DNA of 64,000 nt from contig CACYQO010000003.1 in NCBI GenBank assembly GCA_902776545.1, positions 62,001 to 126,000 on the forward strand, written 5' to 3'. The DNA comes from an uncultured Prevotellaceae bacterium. GTDB taxonomy: Bacteria > Bacteroidota > Bacteroidia > Bacteroidales > Bacteroidaceae. The notes under the pieces are model-generated. The model was not told the DNA's origin. It did no database searches and saw only the letters and a list, made by a program, of their open reading frames with translations. Each line of letters begins with the position of its first letter. The stretch's first letter is position 1. Of the stretch, positions 10,113 through 18,786 are shown one piece after another. Both the position numbers and the translations under genes were made by a program.

Positions 10113-11315
10113 TCAATTACTAATTACCATCGTCGGGTTGTCCAAATCGGGCTCGGAGAGCACGTATATGTATGTGGGCTGCACCGTGATGGTGTAACTA
10201 TAACTGTGGCCGCGTGTTGCCGAGGTATATGATCCGAATTTGGTTCGCAGGTCGAAAGTGTTCTCGGCCTGGCAGCGCTCACGGATAAGGTTGCCCTGAC
10301 GGTCGAACACATCATAGGTACTGCGCAATTTGAAGTAGACGAGATTGCCCGGCACAAACGATCCCATGAAACTGGTTGGTTCGGTGTCAGAGAGCGTCAG
10401 GTAGCGGGCAGGTTCATTCTCCCAGTCATAGAGTGACACCGGGGCCACGTTGCCACTCGACAGGTCGGGGGTGAATGTGACACCCGTAATAGGCGACGAA
10501 CCGTCGGTCGTCTTCTGCAGGGAAATCGTGACGTTGTATTTTGCCTTCACCGCCCCTCCGCTGTCGTCGGAGTAGGCCACCAGTTCCAATTGGCGCAGTT
10601 TGATGGTGCGCAGCTTGGCATATTCCGAATCCACCAGGAAATTGAAGCGCAGGGCGGAGTAGAGGTGGTCGAAGAGCAGGAAGATGAAGTTGCTGGAGGC
10701 ATTGGTACCCGTGGGATTGAGATGCGTCGCGAACAATCCCGGCTGCAGACCGGTGACCGTGTTATCAGCCGTGCCATCCTTGGCTCCGATGATGACGCAC
10801 ACGTCGCTCGGGGTCACCGCGTCAAGATCGTGAATGGTCAGCACGGCACCATTGCTGTAGTCGGTAGAGCTGATGGTAGCATGGTCAGCATCCTCAGTAG
10901 GGATGAAGCCGTAGAGGAAGTAGTCGTCAGAAGAGATTTCCGTATTGCTCATATGCCATCTCGAGTCGTACTCGCTATAGAAGAAGGTTCCCTCTTCCGG
11001 CGAGTCGGAGCCACTCTGGGCGAAGAACACGCCAATGGACTTGTTCATCAGGTCTTTCCGCCCCGCAAACTGACTGTTGAGGCCATCATAGAGATAGTAG
11101 CCGGGGGCCCACGTCGGAGACTGCGGGTCGCTACGGGTAGCACCGGAGCCCCTCGTGCCGGTCTCCTCGGCATAGCCCACGGCACAGGACTGTGCCTCTA
11201 TGGTGACGCGCTGTCCCCTGCCCTCCTCCGAATCGTCGGAGCAGCCAGTCAGACCCGTCATACTAATAAGTACCATCAGTCCCAGTCGCCAGATATATGT
11301 CTTAGATCTTTTCAC
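10113..11315 (-). CDS. Fimbrillin-like lipoprotein
   Basis: A 400-residue exported lipoprotein. The signal peptide ends in a lipobox LTGC with Cys25, followed by an acidic linker (SDDSEEG), as usual for surface-exposed Bacteroidetes lipoproteins. The body is rich in beta strands and polar residues, with TRGSGATRSDPQ near residue 55, and ends in alternating strands (YTYTITVQ-like, then PTMVISN). It lies between another fimbrillin-type lipoprotein (29 bp upstream) and the giant YGGG protein (2 bp downstream). It is probably a tip or anchor subunit of the fimbrial operon (inference). Similarity to the other fimbrillins is weaker than among those four, so it may belong to a separate Mfa-like subfamily. 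Confidence 0.7.
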   Translation of the reverse strand: MKRSKTYIWRLGLMVLISMTGLTGCSDDSEEGRGQRVTIEAQSCAVGYAEETGTRGSGATRSDPQSPTWAPGYYLYDGLNSQFAGRKDLMNKSIGVFFAQSGSDSPEEGTFFYSEYDSRWHMSNTEISSDDYFLYGFIPTEDADHATISSTDYSNGAVLTIHDLDAVTPSDVCVIIGAKDGTADNTVTGLQPGLFATHLNPTGTNASSNFIFLLFDHLYSALRFNFLVDSEYAKLRTIKLRQLELVAYSDDSGGAVKAKYNVTISLQKTTDGSSPITGVTFTPDLSSGNVAPVSLYDWENEPARYLTLSDTEPTSFMGSFVPGNLVYFKLRSTYDVFDRQGNLIRERCQAENTFDLRTKFGSYTSATRGHSYSYTITVQPTYIYVLSEPDLDNPTMVISN

Positions 11316-11344
11316 TTATCTTTTCTCATTAATTCAATTCTCAC

Positions 11345-12559
11345 TTACCAGTTGTAAACAGTATGCGTGGCAGAATGGTCAGTCCACGGCGTAAAGGCAG
11401 ACTGCACGTTGTCGATGGTCACCGAGCCGTCTACGTGTATCTTAAAAATATAGGTGTAGAAATAGCCCGGCAGCCAGTCCATGTACTGGGCAGGCACGAC
11501 GGTGCTCTTCGGTTCGCCGTTGACGCTGACCGTCAGAGTGTAGGCACCCTGGCCAGCGGCGGGGAGAACGGTGTACACCTTGCTGAGTGGCGTCTCTTCA
11601 GCTTTGTAGTAGGGAGAGATGACAACATTTTCCCCTTCTATAGTCTTTTTCGTCACACTCTCATAATAGTCTATCGTGAGCGCCGTGAGACCCTCGGCCT
11701 CGCCATTGGCAGAGAACGACTCTGCTATATCCGTCCCACTCTGGGGGTAGCTCACGGTCACGTCGCCCCTCATCTTGATGGTGGTGCCGTCATAGGGCCG
11801 GAAGCTCTTACTGGTCAGCGTGGTCTCTTTGGCTTTTGTAGGATCCTCGAAGGTGAACATGAAGCGTACCTTCGACAAGGGCTTGATGAACTGCAGCTGT
11901 ACAGCCTGGCCATAGGTGGCTTCGGGGTTGTCGGAATACCACAGGTGGCTATAGTAAGGCGTCTCATTCTCTGCATAGGCATCGGCAGTGTAGGTCACCT
12001 TATACCTCCTTACGCCGCCGACGGTCTCCTCCTCACCCGTCACCTCGTTGGTCCTGGTGGCTCCAGCCACTCCGAAGAAACGATAGGCCTTGGCACTCAT
12101 GTCCCAGTATTTGATGGTCTGCTCTTCCTGGCCGAGGGGCTGCTGGTTCACATATTCCCAACCGTCGGTGTTGGTGGTAGAGGTATTGGCGCTGTTCTCG
12201 ACAAAATTCACGATATAGCCGGGGAATACGGTCTGGAGCGCATCAGTGCTAGTGGTCTTGAAGCCATAGACCTTGAAGGATTTGACGTATGTCTCCAACG
12301 GCGTGTCGCTGTTGGCACGGGTGACGGTGGAGTCCTCCTGTTGCTGGGCAGAGAAGGCAATCGGTGTGGAAACCTCGCCGCCTCCGGGATTCGAAGGACC
12401 GGAACCTGAGCCAGAGCCGGAGCCCGAACCCGACGAACCGGGATCGTCACCGCCGCCACTGCATCCTGCCGTCAGCACCATCGCTGCCAGCAGGAGCCCC
12501 AGCCTCATCAGCCCTACCAGGCTCTTCAGCTCTCTTACTATGGTCTTTTTACTCTTCAA
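11345..12559 (-). CDS. Fimbrillin family lipoprotein (Gly/Ser-rich linker)
   Basis: A 404-residue lipoprotein with lipobox LTAGC (Cys33) followed by a run of alternating Gly-Ser encoded by short tandem repeats near 12,410-12,450. Then come STVTRA and the pilin core signature FKVYGFKT, with WEYV and QTIKYWD shared with the three large fimbrillins of this locus. The TRA motif near residue 80 matches the position where P. gingivalis type V pilins are cut after Arg during strand-exchange assembly (established for FimA/Mfa1; inferred here). It follows the AAA-ATPase gene by 35 bp and precedes the next lipoprotein by 29 bp, so it looks operonic. The Gly-Ser tract may vary in length by slippage. Confidence 0.8.
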   Translation of the reverse strand: MKSKKTIVRELKSLVGLMRLGLLLAAMVLTAGCSGGGDDPGSSGSGSGSGSGSGPSNPGGGEVSTPIAFSAQQQEDSTVTRANSDTPLETYVKSFKVYGFKTTSTDALQTVFPGYIVNFVENSANTSTTNTDGWEYVNQQPLGQEEQTIKYWDMSAKAYRFFGVAGATRTNEVTGEEETVGGVRRYKVTYTADAYAENETPYYSHLWYSDNPEATYGQAVQLQFIKPLSKVRFMFTFEDPTKAKETTLTSKSFRPYDGTTIKMRGDVTVSYPQSGTDIAESFSANGEAEGLTALTIDYYESVTKKTIEGENVVISPYYKAEETPLSKVYTVLPAAGQGAYTLTVSVNGEPKSTVVPAQYMDWLPGYFYTYIFKIHVDGSVTIDNVQSAFTPWTDHSATHTVYNW

Positions 12560-12566
12560 TTCTCAA

Positions 12567-12591
12567 TTATCATTTATCATTTATCATTTAG
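12567..12591. repeat. TTATCAT heptamer tandem repeat
   Basis: Three head-to-tail copies of a 7-base unit (ATCATTT) fill the short gap between the fimbrillin start and the upstream ATPase stop. The unit length matches the heptamer arms found from 30 kb rightward, but no complementary arm or core is seen here. Confidence 0.7.
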
Positions 12592-12594
12592 GCC

Positions 12595-14154
12595 TCAGGC
12601 CGACATTATTTTCCACTCATTCAGCGTCCGCTGCTTGGTGCTGAAGTTAATCCCGACCTTGTACAGGTGGCGGGGGTCGTTTTTGAAGGACAACAGGTAA
12701 TCCTTTTGGTCAATCTGTTCCAAAGCCTTCTGTGCGCTCTGGTCGATCTTCAGTTCCATGACGTAAAGGTCGTTCTTCGTGCCTACCAGCATGTCTATGC
12801 GACCTGTGGCCGTGCGTACCTCTGTATGGAGGTCGGGCGCTTCTCCCAGCAGCGAGAACAGCACATAGAGCAGGGTCTGGAAATGTCCTTCCGAACTGGC
12901 ATTCTCAGCGTATGGTATAGACGAGAGGAAAGCCTGATAGATCTGTAGCGCTCCCTCCATATCACCTTCCAGAATGCCCATCGTTGCCTTCATGATGGCA
13001 CTGTTGGTGCGAAGCACATTGTCACTGATATAGTAAGGCGCCAGACTATGATACAGTCCCATCCGGACTTCGTGGTTGGGAATATCCAGCGTGTAGATGT
13101 CACCAGCCTGATTGTAGCCTTTGATCGTCAGGTAACCGCTCTGGTAGAACAGTGGCATCACACTCTTCATATTTTCTGCCGGAGCATCAAAGTCGTTGGC
13201 CTTGGCTATGCAGCCTTCCAGCTCGCGGATGTCAGTATCGAACTTCCTGAGCATGCTGATCAGGAACGACGGCGTACCCGTGTCAAACCAGTAGTCTTTC
13301 AGCTCACACTGGTCGAAAGCGTTGAGCAGGCTGTAGGGATTATAGAGGTCCTTCAGGTCGCGGGCGAAGTGGTAGCCATCGTATTTCTTTTTCAGCGCTG
13401 CCAGAACCTCCCCGGTAGTAAGGCTGAGCTCTTCGGCCATCCGTTCCACCCAAGGCAGCATCTGGGTCTGCAATTCCTCAGGGGTAATGCCGCACAGCGT
13501 TGAGAAGCGTGGCATCATGGATATCTTGACCAGATTGTTCAGCTCGCTGAAGATACTGACCTGCGAGAATTTGCTGACACCCGTCAGGAAGACGAACCGC
13601 AGGTAGGGGTCACAGTCCTTCAGGCAGCCGAAGAATGAGCGTACGCAGGTGCGCATCTCCTTCAGTTTCTCCTCGTCGTGGAGCACGGAGAGCAGCGGCA
13701 CGTCGTATTCGTCTATGATGACCACAGCGTTCTTTCCGGTGATGCCGGATGCCCTCTTGATGAGGTTCTCAAAGCGGGCGCCGGGGTCATTGCCGGGTCG
13801 TGCCAGCCCGTATCGCTCCTCATACATCGACAGCTGTATGTCTATCTTTGAGTTGAAATCCTCCACTGTGCCGCCTTTAACACTGGCCAGGCTGATCAAT
13901 AGCACGGGGTGCTGAGACCATTCCTGTTCCAATTCCATCATCTTCAGGCCCTCGAACAAGTCCTTGCGGCCCTCAAAGTAGCTCTTCAGCGTGGAGCACA
14001 GCAGACTCTTGCCGAAGCGACGCGGACGGCTCAGGAATACATATTTATATTCATGAGTCATCCTGTAGACAAGGGCCGTCTTGTCTACATATAGGTAACC
14101 TTGCTCCCGGATCTCCGAGAAGGTCTGTATTCCTATGGGCAATCTCTTCAGCAT
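12595..14154 (-). CDS. AAA-ATPase-like / PD-(D/E)XK nuclease family protein
   Basis: A 519-residue cytosolic protein of the Bacteroidetes 'ATP-binding protein' type (AAA-ATPase-like domain followed by a PD-(D/E)XK nuclease-like C-terminus). Visible motifs are the N-terminal GIQ-F-IR-G-YVDKT, the P-loop-like RPRRFGKS at residues 43-50, the Walker-B-like VVIIDEYDVPLL, and near residue 460 GRIDMLV followed by YVMELK, which fits the nuclease-fold D...ExK motif. These genes occur in many copies in Bacteroidetes and their function is unknown; defence or mobile-element roles have been proposed. It interrupts the fimbrillin series. Three regularly spaced 10-bp palindromes lie 78-131 bp upstream. A collapsed paralogue lies at 17059-17410. 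Confidence 0.85.
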   Translation of the reverse strand: MLKRLPIGIQTFSEIREQGYLYVDKTALVYRMTHEYKYVFLSRPRRFGKSLLCSTLKSYFEGRKDLFEGLKMMELEQEWSQHPVLLISLASVKGGTVEDFNSKIDIQLSMYEERYGLARPGNDPGARFENLIKRASGITGKNAVVIIDEYDVPLLSVLHDEEKLKEMRTCVRSFFGCLKDCDPYLRFVFLTGVSKFSQVSIFSELNNLVKISMMPRFSTLCGITPEELQTQMLPWVERMAEELSLTTGEVLAALKKKYDGYHFARDLKDLYNPYSLLNAFDQCELKDYWFDTGTPSFLISMLRKFDTDIRELEGCIAKANDFDAPAENMKSVMPLFYQSGYLTIKGYNQAGDIYTLDIPNHEVRMGLYHSLAPYYISDNVLRTNSAIMKATMGILEGDMEGALQIYQAFLSSIPYAENASSEGHFQTLLYVLFSLLGEAPDLHTEVRTATGRIDMLVGTKNDLYVMELKIDQSAQKALEQIDQKDYLLSFKNDPRHLYKVGINFSTKQRTLNEWKIMSA

Positions 14155-14231
14155 TCTTGCTATATAACTTATCTAATATTCTTACATTTTCACTCTGTCG
14201 TCATCAACCCGCCCGACTCCCTCAATTCTTT

Positions 14232-14285
14232 GAGTCGACTCAAATCATCCACTGAGTTAACTCACCCGACAAATCGAGTCGACTC
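14232..14285. promoter_or_regulatory. Three 10-bp palindromes at exact 22-bp spacing
   Basis: GAGTCGACTC (14232), GAGTTAACTC (14254) and GAGTCGACTC (14276) start exactly 22 bp apart with unrelated 12-bp spacers. Two helical turns per step puts all three on one DNA face, as in iterated protein-binding sites. They lie upstream of the leftward ATPase gene in a 273-bp gap that also holds an imperfect hairpin (about 14293-14363, ATGGATT against AATCCAT) and, next to the fimbrillin stop, a tract resembling 20045-20100. The geometry matches the array at 19958-20011. The binding protein is unknown. Confidence 0.6.
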
Positions 14286-14427
14286 AACTTTTTCATGGTT
14301 CCAGCATGGATTTTTCCGACCAAGACAGAAATCTTGACAGAATCCATCTTCCATGTTTGAGGGAGCAGCAAGTCAAAGAACAATGCGCCTTCGCGCGTAC
14401 ATTATATTATTTATATCATGCAGGCTA

Positions 14428-16344
14428 TTACGGCCCAGGTGCGGGTGCTACGACCTTGATGACCTTGTAGTACTTCTTAGGAACGCCTACATAATATGAA
14501 CTTACATCAGTAACTCCTTCCCCAAATTCTGTGGTATCAACAGTTGTATCTCCAACAGCAGCAGTATAATATGTTGTGCCATTAACATAAGTACCTGTTG
14601 CTTTATCACGAGAAATAAACTCAAAGGCATAGGTACCAGCATCCGTTGGTTGGAACATAGCTCCGTTGACGTTGATGGCAACACCCGAAGGAGAGTCTCC
14701 AGCCGCTATTGATGTGATAGCACTGAGAGTTGGTACACCAATGGTGGTGACTATCAGGCTTTTCATGCCAGCGCCAGTGACAGTCCAAGTGTCAATACTA
14801 GAATCACTATTAGCATCGGTTTGAGCTCCGTGAGCCAAAGCGTTATCTACGCTTTGTTCGGTAATCTCCTGAGTAGAACCAGAACCAGTATCATTGGTCA
14901 CGAGATAGAGATTGGCATTTGTACCAACGGTCAGGGCTTGTACCGAGCCACTCATATCAACAACAACATAGATATTTGCATTGGTCTTATATTCGTTGTC
15001 TGTCAACACATCCGAAGCTTTAGCATATGTCGTAATGCTGGGCTCAGCAACGGTAGTAATAGTCTCCTGAGTACCATCCTGGTTGTCTGTTACGACAGCA
15101 TCAAGGGTAATAGGATACAGACCGGTAACCGCACCAGATTGGGCATTTGTATTGTCGCTAATCTTAAAAATATAAGTGTACTTGTAGTTGGGCTTCCACT
15201 TTGCATAAACAGCGGGAATGACGGCAGTAGCCCCAGTCATGCTAATTGTTTCACCTGTTCCGTCGCGTGACACAAGAGTAAAGTCCATCTTGAGGTTCAA
15301 GGCATTTGTGTTGCCTGGGTTCGGAAGAACGGTGATAGTGTTCGTAGAAGTTGCATCGTTAGATGCACGACCGAGATAAACTACTTCAGAAGCTTCTTTG
15401 TATTCTTTATCTTTTAAATTCGTCAAAGTTGTGCTGAAATCAATTTTCGTATCAGTTGTGGGATCAGGATCACTTGCTTCCAAGGCGACCTGTGCTTTAC
15501 CATTCCCATCGAATGTAATAGTATATTTACCCCCAGTAGGAATTACAGAACTTCCTGCAAAGAGGGACGGAGTCATGGACGATTCTCCTGATGATGAAGG
15601 ATAGAACTTCACAGTCTTGACGGAGTAGCCTGGTATAATCTCGTAGAACTTCAGTTCAACCTGTGACAAGAAAGACAGGAACTCAAGATCAACTTCAGTA
15701 GCAGAAGTAGAAAGTGATGTCAGAGTCTTCTTATTAGAGATATAGCATGTTCCAAGCTCAGCTGCCGAACCTTCTAATGAATAGGTCGAATTTGAAAGAG
15801 CAGAGGCTCTAGCATACTGAGGGGCTGTTTCCGCATTACTATCATGGTCATTACCTACTCCTAAGGAGTATGCAAAGAAATCATATTGGGTAGCACTGAA
15901 GTCCCAGTACTTAATGGTCTGGTCAACAGCATCCTCGTTGGCTTGTCCAGATCCCGTCAGAGCAGAAAAAGCACTTACGCCAACATTAGTTGATACACCT
16001 TTGGGAAGGTTCTTATAACCAACATACTCCCAGTTGGCAGAGTTCGATTCAGTAGTCCGGGCTGTATTTGTTACATAATTCACTTGATAGTTGTCAAATA
16101 CGGTCTGAGGCGAACTACTAACAGTCTTATAGCCAAAAACGACAAAGTTATTAGCCAGCAAACCTGCAGCGGCAGCCCCGCTGGCACGTGTCACTTGGGG
16201 CACATCGAAGCCGAAGCTGATCGCAGCGTTCCCGCTACCAGCTTCGCCATTCGGAGAACCAGTGTCTCCTACAAACTCATCGCTCGAGCAGCTCACCAAA
16301 GCCGCCAAAGCAATCAATAACATATATTTTATCTTTATTATCAT
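14428..16344 (-). CDS. Fimbrillin family lipoprotein (638 aa)
   Basis: Signal peptide with lipobox LVSC (Cys19), then a variable linker and PQVTRASG near residue 53, the expected Arg processing site for type V pilins. Next comes the conserved block FVVFGYKT, VFDNYQVNY, NWEYVGYK and QTIKYWDFSATQYDFFA, shared nearly word for word with the fimbrillins at 20150 and 22450. The C-terminus ends KKYYKVIKVV plus a Pro/Gly tail, matching the KVIK strand that ends the other two; this is probably the assembly strand (inference). The pilin is expected to be exported as a lipoprotein and polymerised on the cell surface. The gap to the upstream ORF6N gene is only 41 bp, so the accessory genes may share its transcript. 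Confidence 0.85.
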   Translation of the reverse strand: MIIKIKYMLLIALAALVSCSSDEFVGDTGSPNGEAGSGNAAISFGFDVPQVTRASGAAAAGLLANNFVVFGYKTVSSSPQTVFDNYQVNYVTNTARTTESNSANWEYVGYKNLPKGVSTNVGVSAFSALTGSGQANEDAVDQTIKYWDFSATQYDFFAYSLGVGNDHDSNAETAPQYARASALSNSTYSLEGSAAELGTCYISNKKTLTSLSTSATEVDLEFLSFLSQVELKFYEIIPGYSVKTVKFYPSSSGESSMTPSLFAGSSVIPTGGKYTITFDGNGKAQVALEASDPDPTTDTKIDFSTTLTNLKDKEYKEASEVVYLGRASNDATSTNTITVLPNPGNTNALNLKMDFTLVSRDGTGETISMTGATAVIPAVYAKWKPNYKYTYIFKISDNTNAQSGAVTGLYPITLDAVVTDNQDGTQETITTVAEPSITTYAKASDVLTDNEYKTNANIYVVVDMSGSVQALTVGTNANLYLVTNDTGSGSTQEITEQSVDNALAHGAQTDANSDSSIDTWTVTGAGMKSLIVTTIGVPTLSAITSIAAGDSPSGVAINVNGAMFQPTDAGTYAFEFISRDKATGTYVNGTTYYTAAVGDTTVDTTEFGEGVTDVSSYYVGVPKKYYKVIKVVAPAPGP

Positions 16345-16385
16345 TTTTTATTTTTAATTCCTTTATTCAATATATATTGTTATAT

Positions 16386-17000
16386 TCACTTTTTCCGTTT
16401 AATCTTATGCTTCAACTTCAAAACGGCAAAATTTAACTCTATCTCAGTTTCTGTCTCACTTGTAGCAAGCGCATCACCAAAGAGATCTTCCACTATTTCG
16501 CCGCTCCTCTTCATCAGCGACTTCTGCTCTTCCTCATCGGGTGCTTGAGCCATAGCGCCGATAGTACGCTGCAGTTCGTGGAGCTTGGCAAAGGTGTCCA
16601 CAATGGTTATGGTGGTATCAATAGCCTGGTCGCCCGTCAAGATGGTAGCAAGCATATAGATTCCACGCTCAGTAAAAGCCTTAGGCATGACACGACTCTT
16701 CACGCTGGGAAGATTTGCGGTCAAATTCCTTGATTGCAGATCTTTATCTCCTTGATTGTCAGAGACTTTTGCAGTCAAAAATTTTGATCGCAAATCTTCA
16801 AGCTCCTTTTTATCAAGATCGAAAACCCACCCTTCTGGAAACTTTCGCGGGTTGTTCTTCACACCCTGATTAATCTCACGGGTCTCCACTCCATAGAGTT
16901 CAGCCACCGCGAAATCAAGGATGACCTTTTTCCCTCGGATGGTAACGATGCGGTCGCGTACGTCCTCAAACCTTACTATATTTCTTTTCTTTTTTACCAT
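16386..17000 (-). CDS. ORF6N domain DNA-binding protein
   Basis: A 204-residue protein with an N-terminal ORF6N domain (about residues 8-95): RDRIVTIRGKKVILD, AELYGVETREINQ, NPRKFPE and W-F-LDKKE. Then come KAFTERGIYMLATIL and a C-terminal helical region. ORF6N/KilA-N proteins are typical of phages, phage-like islands and accessory regions, and are thought to bind DNA and regulate mobile-element genes; no specific target is known. It sits 41 bp upstream of a fimbrillin gene and next to a broken ATPase gene, which supports an accessory patch. The family is clear; the role here is open. Confidence 0.85.
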   Translation of the reverse strand: MVKKKRNIVRFEDVRDRIVTIRGKKVILDFAVAELYGVETREINQGVKNNPRKFPEGWVFDLDKKELEDLRSKFLTAKVSDNQGDKDLQSRNLTANLPSVKSRVMPKAFTERGIYMLATILTGDQAIDTTITIVDTFAKLHELQRTIGAMAQAPDEEEQKSLMKRSGEIVEDLFGDALATSETETEIELNFAVLKLKHKIKRKK

Positions 17001-17058
17001 TCTCTGTTTTATTCCTTTTTGAGGCTCTGGCCTCTTCTCTAATTCTTGATCTTATCTG

Positions 17059-17410
17059 TCACGTCCCTATCGATCTGTAACTATCCGTGTCCATCCGTGT
17101 CAATCCGATGCTCCAGTCTTCGATGGTACCGGTCTTGCTGCTGAAGCTCGCACCGATGCAATATACCGTCCGGCTGTCTGCCTCGTAAGCCTTGGCATAG
17201 CCACGATCCTCTATCTGCTGCAAGGCCTTTGCGGCCCTCGAAGTAGGCTTTCAGAGTGCTCACGAGCAGGCTCTTTCCGAAGCGGCGCGGGCGGGCGAGG
17301 AAATACACGCTCCCCTGGGCCAACTTGTAAACCAAGTCGGTCTTGTCCACATAGACGAATCCGCCTTTTCGGATCTTCTCGAAGCTCTGTATGCCTATCG
17401 GATACTTCAT
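17059..17410 (-). pseudogene. Collapsed AAA-ATPase-like gene (internal deletion plus frameshift)
   Basis: From ATG 17410 the frame begins like the intact ATPase at 12595-14154 ([42 protein letters not shown]), then breaks after about 60 codons. In another frame the C-terminal part continues directly ([14 protein letters not shown], then [18 protein letters not shown]) to a TGA at 17059. About 380-400 central residues are missing, including most of both domains. A shared GCAAAGGC-like stretch at the join (FEGRK versus KAL codons) suggests deletion between short homologies. The product cannot be functional, although a 109-residue readthrough frame remains open. Confidence 0.8.
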
Positions 17411-17430
17411 CTGTTCTATTCTCTAATTCT

Positions 17431-17817
17431 CTAAAATACCGCTGCTGTGCTTACCACCTTTTTGAGAGCGGAGACAGGGATTCCCAACTTGTGGAGAACC
17501 TCCTCGAACCTGGAGCGTTCTTTGTAAGGAATGGTCAGTTCGTAGGTCATCATCTCCTCTGCACCATCTACAGGGATGGGCTCAAACGCATAATACGACT
17601 CAATCTCTGGCAAGTAATCTTCAGGCAGGGCAGATGGCTGCACCAGTTTGACATCATGATAAGTAATGTCGTTGTTCACATCAACAGAATAGAGATACCC
17701 GTCGTTGGGATTCTCAATAAGTTCGCGCAACGTGATTACATTCCCTATGTATTTCTGAAGATTTGCCATACTGACACGCAGCACCAACCAACGGTTGTCA
17801 CTATCGTCCCTGTCCAC
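17431..17817 (-). CDS. Unknown small protein, start apparently broken by a TA slip
   Basis: An intact frame of 128 codons can start at GTG 17817. The protein is acidic with no domain I recognise (features: NRWLVLRVSMANLQKYIGN, TLRELIENP). The coding pattern continues upstream (YKGDDYLFYWV) to an in-frame TGA that ends the preceding gene. One frame over, an ATG at 17867 overlaps that stop and reads MKRIEGY. Removing one TA from the TATATA tract at about 17845-17850 would join it in frame as MKRIEGYKGDDYLFYW, a natural-looking N-terminus. The native start may therefore be 17867, disrupted by a 2-bp insertion. It forms a two-gene unit with 17854-18336. Confidence 0.5.
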   Translation of the reverse strand: MDRDDSDNRWLVLRVSMANLQKYIGNVITLRELIENPNDGYLYSVDVNNDITYHDVKLVQPSALPEDYLPEIESYYAFEPIPVDGAEEMMTYELTIPYKERSRFEEVLHKLGIPVSALKKVVSTAAVF

Positions 17818-17853
17818 CCAATAGAACAGGTAGTCATCGCCCTTATATATCCT

Positions 17854-18336
17854 TCAATTCTTTTCATCTTGCTTGTCCTCCACCAGTTTCTTCGTTATTT
17901 GAAAAGTTCGGTTCAAATCGCAGCACTCGTATTCGTAGAAATCGAAGTGGCCATTGCCGGCAACACTTGTCATTAGTCCATCATCATTCGTCAGGCGTCC
18001 TTCGGATAAGGAATCACCTATCGTGTTCTGTACATTCTTGAAAGCCTTGCAAAGATGTCTGTAGAACGTCTCAGCTTTTTCTGCTTCTGTAAAACACGAC
18101 AGGGAGAGTAACGACACATTTGCTTTCCCTTTGCCCATGTCCTGCAACATACGCTTGGGATTGCTCATATACTGCGGTATATGATTAGGGCGGCCTGTTA
18201 CAGAGAAGGCAAAACGGCAAGCCTGCAGATTGTTTGGCATATACAGTTCAGGCAGCTGACAGCCTTCTGCCAACAGCTTATCAATTGGTTCTTGATATTT
18301 GAACCTGCCGTTCTTCGTGTCGTTAGACATTTCCAT
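17854..18336 (-). CDS. Hypothetical protein, first gene of an accessory pair
   Basis: 160 residues, probably cytosolic, with no signal peptide or membrane segment. Segments such as LPELYMPNNLQACRFAFSV, a central helical stretch with FTEAEKAETFYRHLCKAFKN, and a charged C-terminus (KKLVEDKQDEKN) do not match a family I recognise. The gene lies behind one copy of the duplicated promoter-leader (18411-18724), as the toxin-antitoxin pair lies behind the other. Its stop overlaps the likely original start of the next gene. By position it could be half of a two-gene addiction or defence module, but nothing in the sequence proves that. ATG 18330 is an alternative start. Confidence 0.55.
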   Translation of the reverse strand: MEMSNDTKNGRFKYQEPIDKLLAEGCQLPELYMPNNLQACRFAFSVTGRPNHIPQYMSNPKRMLQDMGKGKANVSLLSLSCFTEAEKAETFYRHLCKAFKNVQNTIGDSLSEGRLTNDDGLMTSVAGNGHFDFYEYECCDLNRTFQITKKLVEDKQDEKN

Positions 18337-18410
18337 ATCTATCTTCTTTTTTTCTCTTCCGAGGCCCTTGGCCTCCTCGCTAATTCTTGATCTTTTTCTT
18401 TTACGCTTGC

Positions 18411-18724
18411 GAGGCCCGGCCCCGTTTACGCGTACATTATTATATTGTTTCTCTAATCACACTAACCATCCTGACTCCCCCTACAAAGCAGAAGACCGAC
18501 ATTTCTGTCAGTCCCCCTCTCCTTTTTCCCGAACCTCACAAAGGGTCAGACCCTCTGTGAGTGCAAAGATACGAAGTTTCGGTGAAAGTGCCAAGGATTT
18601 TGGGAAAATTTTCCTGAGGCACGTCTCACAATGGGGACTGTCCCTGTTGTGAGGGGAGGCTTCGAAGGGGGTGTGTCAGTAAGTCAAAGAGCGAAGCTCG
18701 GCATTTATTGCCAGAACTATTTGT
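18411..18724. repeat. Direct repeat copy 1: promoter-leader of the 160-aa gene
   Basis: About 310 bp that recur at 19468-19897 with high identity, starting gaggcccggcccc and ending near ccagaact. Related sequence extends left to the start codon of the downstream gene (about 18334). It contains a TATCTTTG promoter box, a hairpin at 18535-18561 (CTCACAAAGGGTC / GACCCTCTGTGAG type) and a second hairpin at 18631-18659 (CTCACAA..GGGAC / GTCCC..TTGTGAG). Compared with copy 2 it lacks an insert of about 121 bp. This repeat accounts for most of the 450-bp gene-free stretch 18337-18786. Confidence 0.8.
18564..18595 (-). promoter_or_regulatory. Predicted promoter in repeat copy 1
   Basis: On the minus strand CTTG, 20 bp, then TATCTTTG (box at 18571-18564). 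This fits the Bacteroidetes pattern TTTG-N19-21-TAnnTTTG with one mismatch. It would give a leader of about 220 nt before the ATG at 18336. Confidence 0.55.
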
Positions 18725-18786
18725 TTATATTTTAATCTTTTTATTAATTCTCTAATTCTTTATCTTTTTATTTTATATTGTTAATT

